From NCBI GenBank assembly GCA_023213315.1, contig JAKCPI010028416.1, forward strand, positions 43,013-107,012: 64,000 nucleotides of DNA, read 5' to 3'. The DNA is from Euborellia annulipes. Lineage: Eukaryota; Arthropoda; Insecta; Dermaptera; Anisolabididae. Made by a program: the position numbers and the translations under genes. Of the stretch, positions 52,830-61,174 are shown piece by piece. How positions within the stretch are numbered: position 1 is the first letter of the stretch; each line of letters opens with the position of its first letter. The notes beneath the pieces are model-generated. The model did not search any database and was not told the origin of the DNA. It saw nothing but the letters and a program-made list of their open reading frames with translations.

Positions 52830-52960
52830 AAAGAGACTTTGAAGCATTTTTGCAAATATAATTGGACTTAGAGAATTTTTCAATCATGGGTCAAGGGACT
52901 TTGAAGCATTTTTTACAAATATATATCGCACATAGAGAATTTTGTAAAAATAATTTTTTA
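52830..52960 (+). repeat. Two-unit tandem duplication of about 65 bp
   Basis: GACTTTGAAGCATTTTTGCA ... AGAGAATTTTTC is followed by a second GACTTTGAAGCATTTTTTAC ... AGAGAATTTTG. Confidence 0.65.
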
Positions 52961-53269
52961 TATTTTATTTTTTTCTCTAAATTAGTCATATTTTTAGAGA
53001 TAATTTATGAATATCTGCCATAATTACAGTATTTACTTGCACAATTGACAAAAAAAATGATATATAATCTAATAAAAACAATTTAAATCAGAAAAACTTT
53101 AATGTTGATTTTCTCAAAACTCGATATTTGGTCTTTGACACACCATTGAATAACAGGGTTCATATATTATTCATGATTCAATATTAGTGCCGGGATGACC
53201 GAACTGGGGCTCGGGTTTTTTTTTTTTTTTTGATAAAATGAGAAAAAACTAAAAAAGTATCGCAAAGAC

Positions 53270-53765
53270 AAAACTTAATTTTCCATTGCTACTTAAAATT
53301 TGAAATAAATCAGAGCGATTTCTTGAGAAAATTGGAAAAACTAAAAAAGTACTTCAGTAAAGTACTAGTACTCAAAGTTTCTCAAATATTTAAAATTTGA
53401 AAGAAATCGCCAATGGGAATTTTGAGAAAATTGAAAGAAACTAAAAAAGTACTTAGGTAAAGTACTAGTACTCTAAGTTTCTCAAAGAAGACACCTAGCC
53501 TTATTTGTTTTGTTTAAGGAAAATAGTAAATATTTTAAATTTGAAACAAAACGTCAAAGAAAATTTCCAAAAAAGTAGAAAAAACTAAAAAAGTACATCA
53601 GAAAAGTACTAGTATCCGAATTTTCCCAAAGGTGAGATCTAGCGCAATTTCATTTTCCTACCAAAAATAGTATATATTTAAAATTTGAAAAAAAGAATCG
53701 TTAGAGCCGTTTTCGAGAACTGATGTGCTTACAAACAAACATACTTTGCTCATTTAACAGTATAA
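53270..53765 (-). repeat. Tandem array carrying the RepC core
   Basis: Three to four irregular units share AAATTTGAAA, TTGAGAAAATTG, AACTAAAAAAGTACTTCAGT and AAAGTACTAGTACTC. Those words are the RepC centre read in reverse. The array ends ACAAACATACTTTGCTC and CAGTATAAGATAAGATAAGA, a tail style of non-LTR elements. Possibly the source or a relative of the RepC core. Confidence 0.6.
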
Positions 53766-54780
53766 GATAAGATAAGATTATAGTAATATTTGAACCAGAT
53801 GACTTTATTTTACACCTTTGCATTTAGTTCTTAAAATTTTTCTAGTACTTTTCCTCATTATTAGTGACGGTGCATGCCAATATTCAGTGGTGGGCGGGAC
53901 CCCCATGTGAATTTATATTCATATAAATACAGTATTTTTTAAAAATTAGATTTAGGGCCGTATTCATAATTGAAACTTGTTTTCGTGCTTAAGTCTGACT
54001 CCATGAAGTAAGACTTTTTTGAACAAGTCGATCTAGTTCGCTTATGATTTCATAAACATTATTCAAGCAAGACTTTTTGAAGTCAGAGTTCCAATAAACA
54101 TTGCTTGTTTGCCAAACCAATTGCTTCGTCAAATCAACGACTTCGGCTATTCTCGGCTCCGATCGGATACAATCGGCAACCTTCGGCTAATATGGCGACT
54201 CGAAAATTTCAAAGAATAAAATATTACAGAAATATTATATTATTGTGAAAAAATAATTTGACGTTTTGTGAAGTAGGCAACATAATAAAAATTGAAATTA
54301 ATTTAAATAAATACTATAAATTAAAACATTTAATTAAAAATAATTAATTTTTTTACAAAAATATAAAAATTAAAAAAAAAATAATTAATTTTTTTACAAA
54401 AATATAAAAATTAAAAAAAAAAAAAAATAATAAACAAGGACAGCTGAATTAAAAACCTTTTTAGGTTAAAAACTATAATAAGGCCTTAATATACATAGAA
54501 ATATATATTTATTAATAAAAAAAAAATATATAGACACATCATTTGGAAAAAATAAGCTAAGAATTGTTCTTAAATATCTTTACAAAGGATTTTTGGTTTC
54601 TTTAGGTAAATAACAAATATTACATGTACAATGAAAATTTAATTTATTTAAAATTTTGTTAATCATAAAACTAAAATGTATTTTTATATTATAAAGAAAT
54701 GAAAGCATTCATTTATTATAGTAAATATAACTTGATTGTGATTTCCAAGCTTGAAGATTATGATTTATACCCAGACAGCC

Positions 54781-55436
54781 TGGAATATTGCAGTAATATT
54801 GCAGCAATTTTGCCAACCTTGCACAATATTGACAATATTGGAGCAACATTGCTGTAATTTCGCTGCGCAATATTGAAGTGAAGACATTGCAGAAATATTG
54901 CAGCAATATTGCTGTGGCAACATTGAAGTGTGAATATTGCGACAATATTGCAGTGGCAACATTGAATAGTGAATATTGCAGCAATATTGCATCAATATTG
55001 CTGTTGCAATATTGAAGTGTGAATATTGTTGCAATATTGCATCAATATTGCTGTTGCAATATTGAATACTGAATGTTTCAGCAATATTGCAGTGGCAATA
55101 TTGAAGTGTAAATATTGCTGCAATATTCCGGAAATATTACAGTGGCAACATTGAAGGGTGAATATTGAAGCAATATTGCAGCACAATGTTGCAATGGCAA
55201 CATTGAAGTATGAATATTTCAACAATATTGCAGTGGCAATATTGAAGTGTAAATATTGCAGCAATATTCCTGAAATATTACAGTGGCAACATTGAAGAGT
55301 GAATATTGAAGCAATATTGCAGCACAATGTTGCAATGACAACATTGAAGTATGAATATTGCAGCAATATTGCAGAGTCAATATTGAAGTGTGAATATTGC
55401 AGCAATATTGAAGTGGCAACATTGAATAGTGAATAT
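54781..55436. repeat. AATATTGCAG minisatellite with 141-bp higher-order unit
   Basis: Basic units of about 39-51 bp such as GTGAATATTGCAGCAATATT, GCAGTGGCAACATTGAA. Positions 55090-55230 and 55231-55371 repeat with a 141-bp period and few differences, showing a recent local duplication. Confidence 0.85.
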
Positions 55437-55493
55437 AGGGTTAAAATTATCATATCAACTTTATAATATTCATATTAATTAAATTAATTAATG

Positions 55494-55784
55494 CCCCCGG
55501 GTGTGGCATAGTAGGTAGCGTGCCTACCTCATATGCCAAACGTCGCGGGTTCGGACCCAGGCAGTCCGATGATTTTATTTAAGCCATTTGGATACCAGAT
55601 GGCTTAAATAGAAATGCCTGAACCCTCAATATATATACATTAATTACAACGCTTATCGTCTAAAGTCTTAAATGGCCTGAGTTGCCGAAAAGACTGTGTG
55701 AATGTGTGTGTGAGTGTGAGTGGGAGCGAATGAGAAAAAAGTGTGAATGTTTTTTTTTTAAATTAAAAAAAAAAAAAAAAAAAA
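55494..55784 (+). repeat. SINE-A, complete, 13-bp duplication
   Basis: CCCCCGGGTGTGGCATAGTAG head, CGGGTTCGGACCCAGGC, full body and GTTGCCGAAAAGACTGTG. Perfect AAATTAATTAATG flanks (55481-55493 and 55785-55797). It landed at the 5' boundary of SINE-B. The clearest retroposition footprint in the window. Confidence 0.95.
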
Positions 55785-55795
55785 AAATTAATTAA

Positions 55796-56275
55796 TGCCC
55801 GTGATGACCCGTGGCTCAGAGAGAAGACACTAGCTTCTTGAGCCTGGGGTCCAGGACTCGCTTTCCGTCCCCAGCAAGGGCGGTCCCAGAGGGGGGTCAA
55901 GGGGGTCGTGACCCCCCCCCCCCAAAAAAAAATCTTTTTTTTTTAACACACACTTTTTTCCCACTCACTCTCCCATTCACACAATCTTTTCGGCAACTTA
56001 GGCCATTTAAGACTTAAACGATACTTATATTTGATTAATATATATTTATTGGGGTCCAGGCCCATTTATTTATACTATAAAAAAAAAAAAAAAAACAGTG
56101 ACCCCCCTCCAAATGTAAGGCTAGGACCGCGCTTGGTCCCCAGCGAGAAAAATTTATTTCATTTGAATTGACTGCAAATAATTTGAAATAAATAGGGATG
56201 GGGTCTAAATCGCCTTAGATACCGAAAAAGAAAAAAAAATTAAAAAATTTAAAAAAAAAAAAAATTAATTTTAAA
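55796..56275 (+). repeat. SINE-B, split by a hAT MITE
   Basis: GCCCGTGATGACCCGTGGCTC, CAGAGAGAAGACACTAGC and GTCCAGGACTCGCTTTCC form the head. After the insertion it continues CAGCGAGAAAAATTTATTTC, GGGGTCTAAATCGCCTTAG and AT-rich tail. Confidence 0.85.
55875..56135. mobile_element. hAT-type MITE carrying a SINE-A tail, duplication GTCCCCAG
   Basis: Ends CAAGGGCGGTCCCAG / CTAGGACCGCGCTTG, perfect GTCCCCAG flanks (55867-55874 and 56136-56143). The interior is nearly the same as 30152-30413, including the head-less reverse SINE-A tail. So the SINE piece was captured before this family multiplied. Confidence 0.95.
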
Positions 56276-56279
56276 TATT

Positions 56280-56500
56280 AAAAATTATTATTTTTTTACA
56301 ATTTATAAGTGACTTTTTGTTTAAAAAAAAATTTAATAGTACTACATACGAATTAAGTAGCTTAAAAAGTGTTGAAATTTCATATAGCAAAACGTCCGAG
56401 GCAGTAAAGGAGTCGAATATTGGAATCAAGACATTGGAAATATTGGAAATGCAAAAGTCTCGTGTTCAAATCCCTCTATGAACAAGTTTTTTTTTTACCC
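56280..56500. other. No gene seen
   Basis: AT-rich segment between SINE-B and the right minisatellite half of the foldback. Confidence 0.4.
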
Positions 56501-56502
56501 TG

Positions 56503-56830
56503 CAATATTGCCACAATATTCCATGCAATATTGCCGGAATATTCCATGCAATATTGCCACAATATTCCATGCAATATTTCCACAATATTCCATGCAATAT
56601 TGCCACAATATTCCATGCAATATTGCCGGAATATTCCCGTAATATTGCTGCAATACTTGCAATATTTTTGTAATATTGCAACAATATTCCATTCAGTATT
56701 GCCACAATATTCCTGCAAGTTACAAAGAGGCGGACATAGGAATATTGCAACAATGTTGCTGCATTGTTCATGCAATATTCACTGCAAGGTTAAATATTGC
56801 AATGTAAGATTCCTGCAATATTAATGCAAG
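56503..56830. repeat. Right minisatellite half of the foldback
   Basis: Tandem units of about 27-28 bp, GCAATATTGCCACAATATTC and CAT, decaying to the right. Open frames on both strands are artefacts. Confidence 0.8.
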
Positions 56831-57629
56831 ATTCCAGGCTGTCTGGGTAACCATCTGAACTGAATGTTCAGTCGAAAATTGACCTGCAACCAAAAAACTA
56901 CCGTGTTTTATTTTATTAACTATCAACACTAGTTCTTCATAAAAAACACTTCCACAATATAAATTTAAATCATAATTGTGTGTGCAAGTCCATCTAAAAT
57001 AAATATTTTAGTTATTATTAAAGATTATATTCCAAATGTAAATTTAAATAATTAATAGTTATTTAAAACAAAGTATTCATTTACCTTTTATAATAATATA
57101 ATAATGCTCTTCTTTTTTATAAACTATAATTTCCAAAATAGAACTGCAAAAAAATATATTTTTATTATTATTATATTCCAAGTGGAAATTTGAATAAATA
57201 ATAATGTTATTTAATAATAATTTAATTTAATAATTAATTCTTACCTTAATTTTTTACTTTTATGATAATTTGAAAATTAAAATCTGACAACTGCTGTCAA
57301 AAACGAAGACTCAAGTCACCTCTCGACTTGACTAGTTAAATTCTGACTTGTTTGCTATCTAGTCCGCATGAAAAATAACTATGAAATCGAACGAACTTAT
57401 TTGAAACTAGTCTTGGCTTAAGAAATAACTCTGAATAACGAAAACATCGAATAAGTAAGGGTTAGTGACCTAGGTAACAAGTCTTTACTTTGTCAAGTCT
57501 CCCCCAGGTGCTGCTTGTTTGCACTGACTCAAAGGATTGCTTGTTTGTGACTATGAATCGAAAGTGAACTTAAGCAATTACTTTAGTCTGACTTGTTCAA
57601 TAAGTCTCGATTATGAATACCGGCCTTAG

Positions 57630-58270
57630 ACTTGGACTTGAAATAGAATTAATTTTTTTTTTTTATGACTCACCAAAATAATCAAAAATTTTTTGTTATA
57701 GAAGAAAAAAAAAGAATAATAGTTACATGATCGGTCAAAAGATGGCTCCACCAGTTTGTTAACTTTTCCACTCTGATTTTTTTTTACTAATAGAAAAAAT
57801 TTTCTTATAAAATTTACGTATAATTTACTTATAACTTAAATAGGGTAAGAGAAAGTAAAAAAAAAAAAATAACTAGGTGAAAGGTGCGTCACCTTTATTT
57901 AAGACCACTCATTTTTATACTGATACTACTAAATATAAAAATTATAATAATAAAATGTGAATTTGAAAATGAAGGGGGGGGGGGGAGTGGGGGGGGAGTG
58001 GAGTTAAAAATGTAGCGGGTTTAAAATTTTTAGCTTGAAAAGGGGAATGGAGGGGGGGGGAGGGGAAAGGGGGAGAGATGCAAGCAGCCAGGGGCAGGCA
58101 AGCAGGCATCGTAATGAATTCCCGAGGGATCCAATAAATTCCTTGTCGAAGGACTTGAAGGCACCACGCCCTTGGAAAAAGGCCGATCGACACACACACT
58201 CATAGAAGAGGTATTATTTTCTCGTGATAATAAAAAAAAAAAAGATGGAGGAAAATGGAACAAATTTCTT
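57630..58270. other. No gene; G-rich tracts and a RepC scrap
   Basis: TAGGGTAAGAGAAAGTAAAA at 57843-57862 is a RepC 5' end. Long G-rich runs at 57974-58000 and 58050-58075 give three overlapping proline-rich frames on the minus strand, which are not credible genes. Confidence 0.5.
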
Positions 58271-58274
58271 TTCT

Positions 58275-58371
58275 TTACTTTCTCTTACCTCTATATATGT
58301 GAATATATAGAGCAGTGCTTTCCAAACTTTCTGTTACCACGCTTCAATTAAAAATATTTACGCCACTCCCA
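58275..58371 (+). repeat. RepC 5' end plus solo hAT end
   Basis: TTTACTTTCTCTTACCTCTA with palindrome to TATAGAG, then CAGTGCTTTCCAAACTTTC, a hAT-like terminus. A complete RepC copy follows. Confidence 0.55.
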
Positions 58372-59056
58372 TTTTTTACTTTCTCTTACCTATGTATATA
58401 TGTAATATATATATAGAGAGAAAGTATTGGATTCATGTCAAAAAATTCGATGTCGAGATTTTGATGGATCTTCACGTTTTAAGGTCCCCTGAATCCAAAA
58501 AAGTGGTTTTCTCGACATGGTCTGTCTGTGTGTGTGTGTGTGTGTGTGTGTCTGTGTGTGTGTCTGTGTTCAATTTTAAGCATGAAGGAATTGAGCTACG
58601 AGGTTGAAATTCTATATTTAACTTAAACACCCCCCGGGACCGGAAAAATAAGCTTTTAATCAAAATCGGCCAAAGAGTACTTTACTGATGTACTTTTTCA
58701 GTTTTTTTCGATTTTCTCAAAATTTGCTCCAACGATTTTTTTTAAAATTCAAAAATCAATTATTTTTTAGATTCTCTATAAAATGTATATTCTCATTTTG
58801 CGATTGAAATCTTCTGAAGACCACTTTACTCTTGTATTTCATAGGGAAGATAGGAGAAATGGTTGCCATGGTAACAAAATATAAATATTTTCCCATACTT
58901 ATAAATTTTACATCTGAATTCAAATGTTCCGTACTGTCGGGAACTAAATATATGTCGACACAAAAAATCTGGTGTGACAAGCACAGTACACAACTTTCGA
59001 TTACCGAAGGTAAGAGAAAGTTGTGTGCTGTGCGCCAGTCACACCAGATTTTTTAA
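58372..59056 (+). repeat. RepC, complete copy
   Basis: Both ends intact. It carries the AAGCATGAAGGAATTGAGC sub-family wording and lacks half of the AGTACTAGTACT core (AGAGTACTTTACTGATG). The (GT)n is long. 3' hairpin AAAAATCTGGTGTGACAAGC to GTCACACCAGATTTTTT. Confidence 0.9.
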
Positions 59057-59167
59057 AAATAAATCAAACAAAATTTTTTTTAATTTATTAATACAATCTA
59101 ACGCAAACAAAAAAAGAATAACGAAATATATATTTTTTTTAGCACATTTTTTAATAGGGTCCGACCA

Positions 59168-59292
59168 GTGGCGGATTAATGCAATTTTGTCGGGGGGCGG
59201 TTGTTTTTTTTTATTTTTTTATTTAAGGACTTTGTGGGCATCTAAGGCCATTTAGACCCCTTTCCTATTTATTTAAATTGATTGGTAACAAA
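59168..59292. repeat. Solo hAT end and SINE-B tail fragment (reverse)
   Basis: CAGTGGCGGATTAATGCAAT with a G run is a hAT-style end. From 59219 TTTAAGGACTTTGTGGGCAT, CTAAGGCCATTTAGACCCC and TTTATTTAAATTGATTGG is a reverse SINE-B tail. Confidence 0.55.
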
Positions 59293-59315
59293 TTCAATTG
59301 AAATTAAAGCCCGCC

Positions 59316-60097
59316 CAGATAGCACACATTCGTCTTATGTATGTACATCCTATGTCCCACCGCGACCTGTCGTGCGTCTTATGCAGATACATTTTGGGTT
59401 GCAGGACCTACGATGTAGGTACATTTTATGGACCTCTTCCAACATTGCATGCGTACATAAGGTGTCCCGTTTAGATCCTGTCTATGGCCCCTTGCGACCC
59501 GAACAGTACTTTTGTGGGTACTGCCAGGACGAATCTTTTTTGGTCCCGTGCGCGACCCAGGAATATGTTTTTAATATATTCTACATACAAATTTGGTCCT
59601 GCAGATTCTTATTGATTTTCATCTTATTTTTGCGTTAAATATTTGAGCTCTTAATGAGTGTAGTCGTGTTTTGAATGGCTCCTGGATCTTTGCTTTTTTT
59701 TCTCTGGATATTTGCGGCGGATCTGTTTGATTTTTGTGTCTTTCAACTTCTCTTTTGCTGGTGAATATATCTCCGTCACCGCTCTTCGACTTAATCGCTG
59801 GGAGATTGGTGAATTCTGCCCTTTTTGTGAGAGATAAGTCACTCTTTTTATATTTTATTCTTTTTTTCTCTCATTGCATAAAAATAGTAATCCCTAATCG
59901 GATTTATTATTATTAATATCTATTAATATTTGCATTTATATGAGTATAGTAATATTTTTTTTCTTTTTCAAATAATTTAATCCTTTCCAAGGCCGTCCCA
60001 TTACCACTCAAGTCGCTTGCGATCGGCCTCGTCTAGCGTGAAGCGCACCTTTACCTCTTCCTTATATATATTATTATTACTATATATATAGTGAAAA
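59316..60097 (+). other. GC-richer stretch before the LINE, possible 5' UTR
   Basis: Begins GCCCAGATAGCACACATTCG, similar to the ends of the 54771 foldback. It holds two related blocks (GTCTTATGTATGTACATCC and GTCTTATGCAGATACATTTT). A 118-codon frame crosses it without known domain. From about 59985 (CCAAGGCCGTCCCATTACC) it may be the LINE 5' UTR. The LINE start cannot be fixed from one copy. Confidence 0.35.
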
Positions 60098-61121
60098 ATG
60101 TCTCAAACTTGTCAACTTTGCGATGCTTTTTTTTACAATTTTCAAGCAGTACTTTTCTGTAAAGGCATGTGTCAATTGAAAATTCATTTACACTGCACTA
60201 AAAAATTTAATGAGAATGTGCTTATTAACAAAGGAATCATTTTAAAATCTGACGATGATAATAAGCATGGTATCGGCTTTATGTGTAAGGATTGCGACTC
60301 ATTTAATAAGACCTTTCACTCCGAAGAAACTTCATCTTCGGCTATAGGAAATAATGAATCAAATAGTGAACAAAATATTTTAGAAATACTTAAAATTGTA
60401 AAATCTCTGTATCGAACACCTGAGAGCAGAAAATAATGATATGAAGCAGGAAATTGTCCTTTTGAAAAAGGGACTCACTTCACCTCATTACACTAACAAT
60501 TTACCTCAGTCTCCATCTAAGAAAGTGGCTGAGAGGGAACATCCTATGCAGAGTGTTCTTTCGTATTCAGGGGCCATTCAGGCAACAGGAAATAAGAAAT
60601 CTATTCAACACCCATCTAAAATTGATTCTAGTTCAGCTATTCCAACAGCTCCCTCACAGAATAGTGAGATGGTGAGTCCCAAAACATCTGAAGAGTCTGG
60701 TCAAAAACAGATTCGGAATCTGGATGAAGAAGGATTTACTACTGTCTCTTACAAGAAGGGGAGGAATAAGCCAGTTCCCCCTCTTCAAGGATGCCTTAAA
60801 TCGGACGCATTGAAGGCAGTGCGGACTTTTAGAAGGAAGGAACTCTTTGTATAGAGATTGGCTCCTGACACCTCTCATCAAGATTTGGAGAATTTTCTAA
60901 AAAACGAGTTAAAGCTGAAATTTGCTAAATGCACCAAATTAAGAACTAAATTTAAAACTTATGCGTCTTTTCACATTTCTATTGACAGTGAAGACTTTGG
61001 CAAGGTTCATCACGAAGAAACTTGGCCAGAGGGAATACTTATCAAACCGTTTATGGGAAAGTTAATGGTCGGGGACCCAAAAAACGATCAGCGGCCCCCT
61101 CAGGAGGCCACCTCAATGTGA
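60098..61121 (+). pseudogene. LINE ORF1 (PHD-finger protein), damaged
   Basis: RNA-binding or chaperone-type ORF1 of a CR1/jockey-group LINE. The first 113 codons carry a C4HC3 PHD-like finger: CQLC, FCKGMC, HLHC, MCKDC. The frame then slips near 60402-60433: translation resumes one frame over as RAENNDMKQEIVLLKKG, a coiled-coil-like stretch. An in-frame TAG at 60852 breaks the conserved C-terminal part, which continues RLAPDTSHQDLENFL, TYASFHISI, HHEETWPEGILIKPF. That LAPDTS ... WPEG-x-LIKPF module is typical of ORF1 proteins in these LINEs. It ends 53 nt before the likely ORF2 start. One frameshift plus one stop make it non-functional as it stands. Confidence 0.82.
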
Positions 61122-61174
61122 AAAGAACTGAAATAGATCTTCATAATAATCCAAATTCATCTATTAAAAGTGCT

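Larger units (their letters stand above)
51083..53165. mobile_element. 2.1-kb element with 38-bp inverted ends
   Basis: Left TATGAACCCTGTTATTCAAT, GGTGTGTCAAAGACCAAA and the exact inverse at 53127-53164. No transposase frame. Target duplication is ambiguous because of AT palindromes (ATT on both sides at best). It carries a RepC copy at 51852, a (TA)n tract at 51636-51665 and a TTAGG-like tract at 52624. A related solo end is at 11593. Class unknown. Confidence 0.72.
54771..56847. mobile_element. Foldback element with CCCAGACAGCCTGGAAT ends and minisatellite interior
   Basis: ACCCAGACAGCCTGGAAT at left, its exact inverse ATTCCAGGCTGTCTGGGT at 56831-56848. Both halves are built of AATATTGC words. 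A TA may be duplicated at the edges. Between the halves lie SINE-A, SINE-B with an inserted hAT MITE, and AT-rich sequence. The long open frames here (up to 153 codons, Cys-Asn-Ile and Leu-Gln-Tyr repeats) are produced by the tandem repeat. Confidence 0.75.
53955..57625. mobile_element. PIF/Harbinger-like element, TTA duplication, heavily nested
   Basis: GGGCCGTATTCATAAT at left and (reversed) GGCCGGTATTCATAATCG at right, flanked by TTA (53952-53954 and 57626-57628). Subterminal CTTGTT, AAGTC and GACTTG words are inverted across the element. 3.67 kb, but over 2 kb is the inserted foldback at 54771. No transposase frame. Confidence 0.78.

Noticed and set aside
54709..55453. Four overlapping minus-strand open frames of up to 153 codons
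   Set aside because: Their peptides are Cys-Asn-Ile / Leu-Gln-Tyr repeats translated from the AATATTGC minisatellite; all frames are open because the repeat lacks stop words.
583..55784. tRNA genes at each SINE-A or SINE-B head
   Set aside because: A and B boxes are present but cloverleaf arms are poor, every head is fused to the same SINE body, and copies carry retroposition footprints.
56420..56824. Plus- and minus-strand open frames of about 65-134 codons
   Set aside because: Same minisatellite origin as at 54.8-55.4 kb, open on both strands.
57942..58263. Three overlapping proline-rich minus-strand frames
   Set aside because: Produced by G-rich tracts; no codon-level signal and no splice context.
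3696..59056. CRISPR-like array made of the recurring hairpin AATCTGGTGTGAC
   Set aside because: Copies are dispersed kilobases apart on both strands as part of RepC, with no regular spacer; the DNA is eukaryotic.
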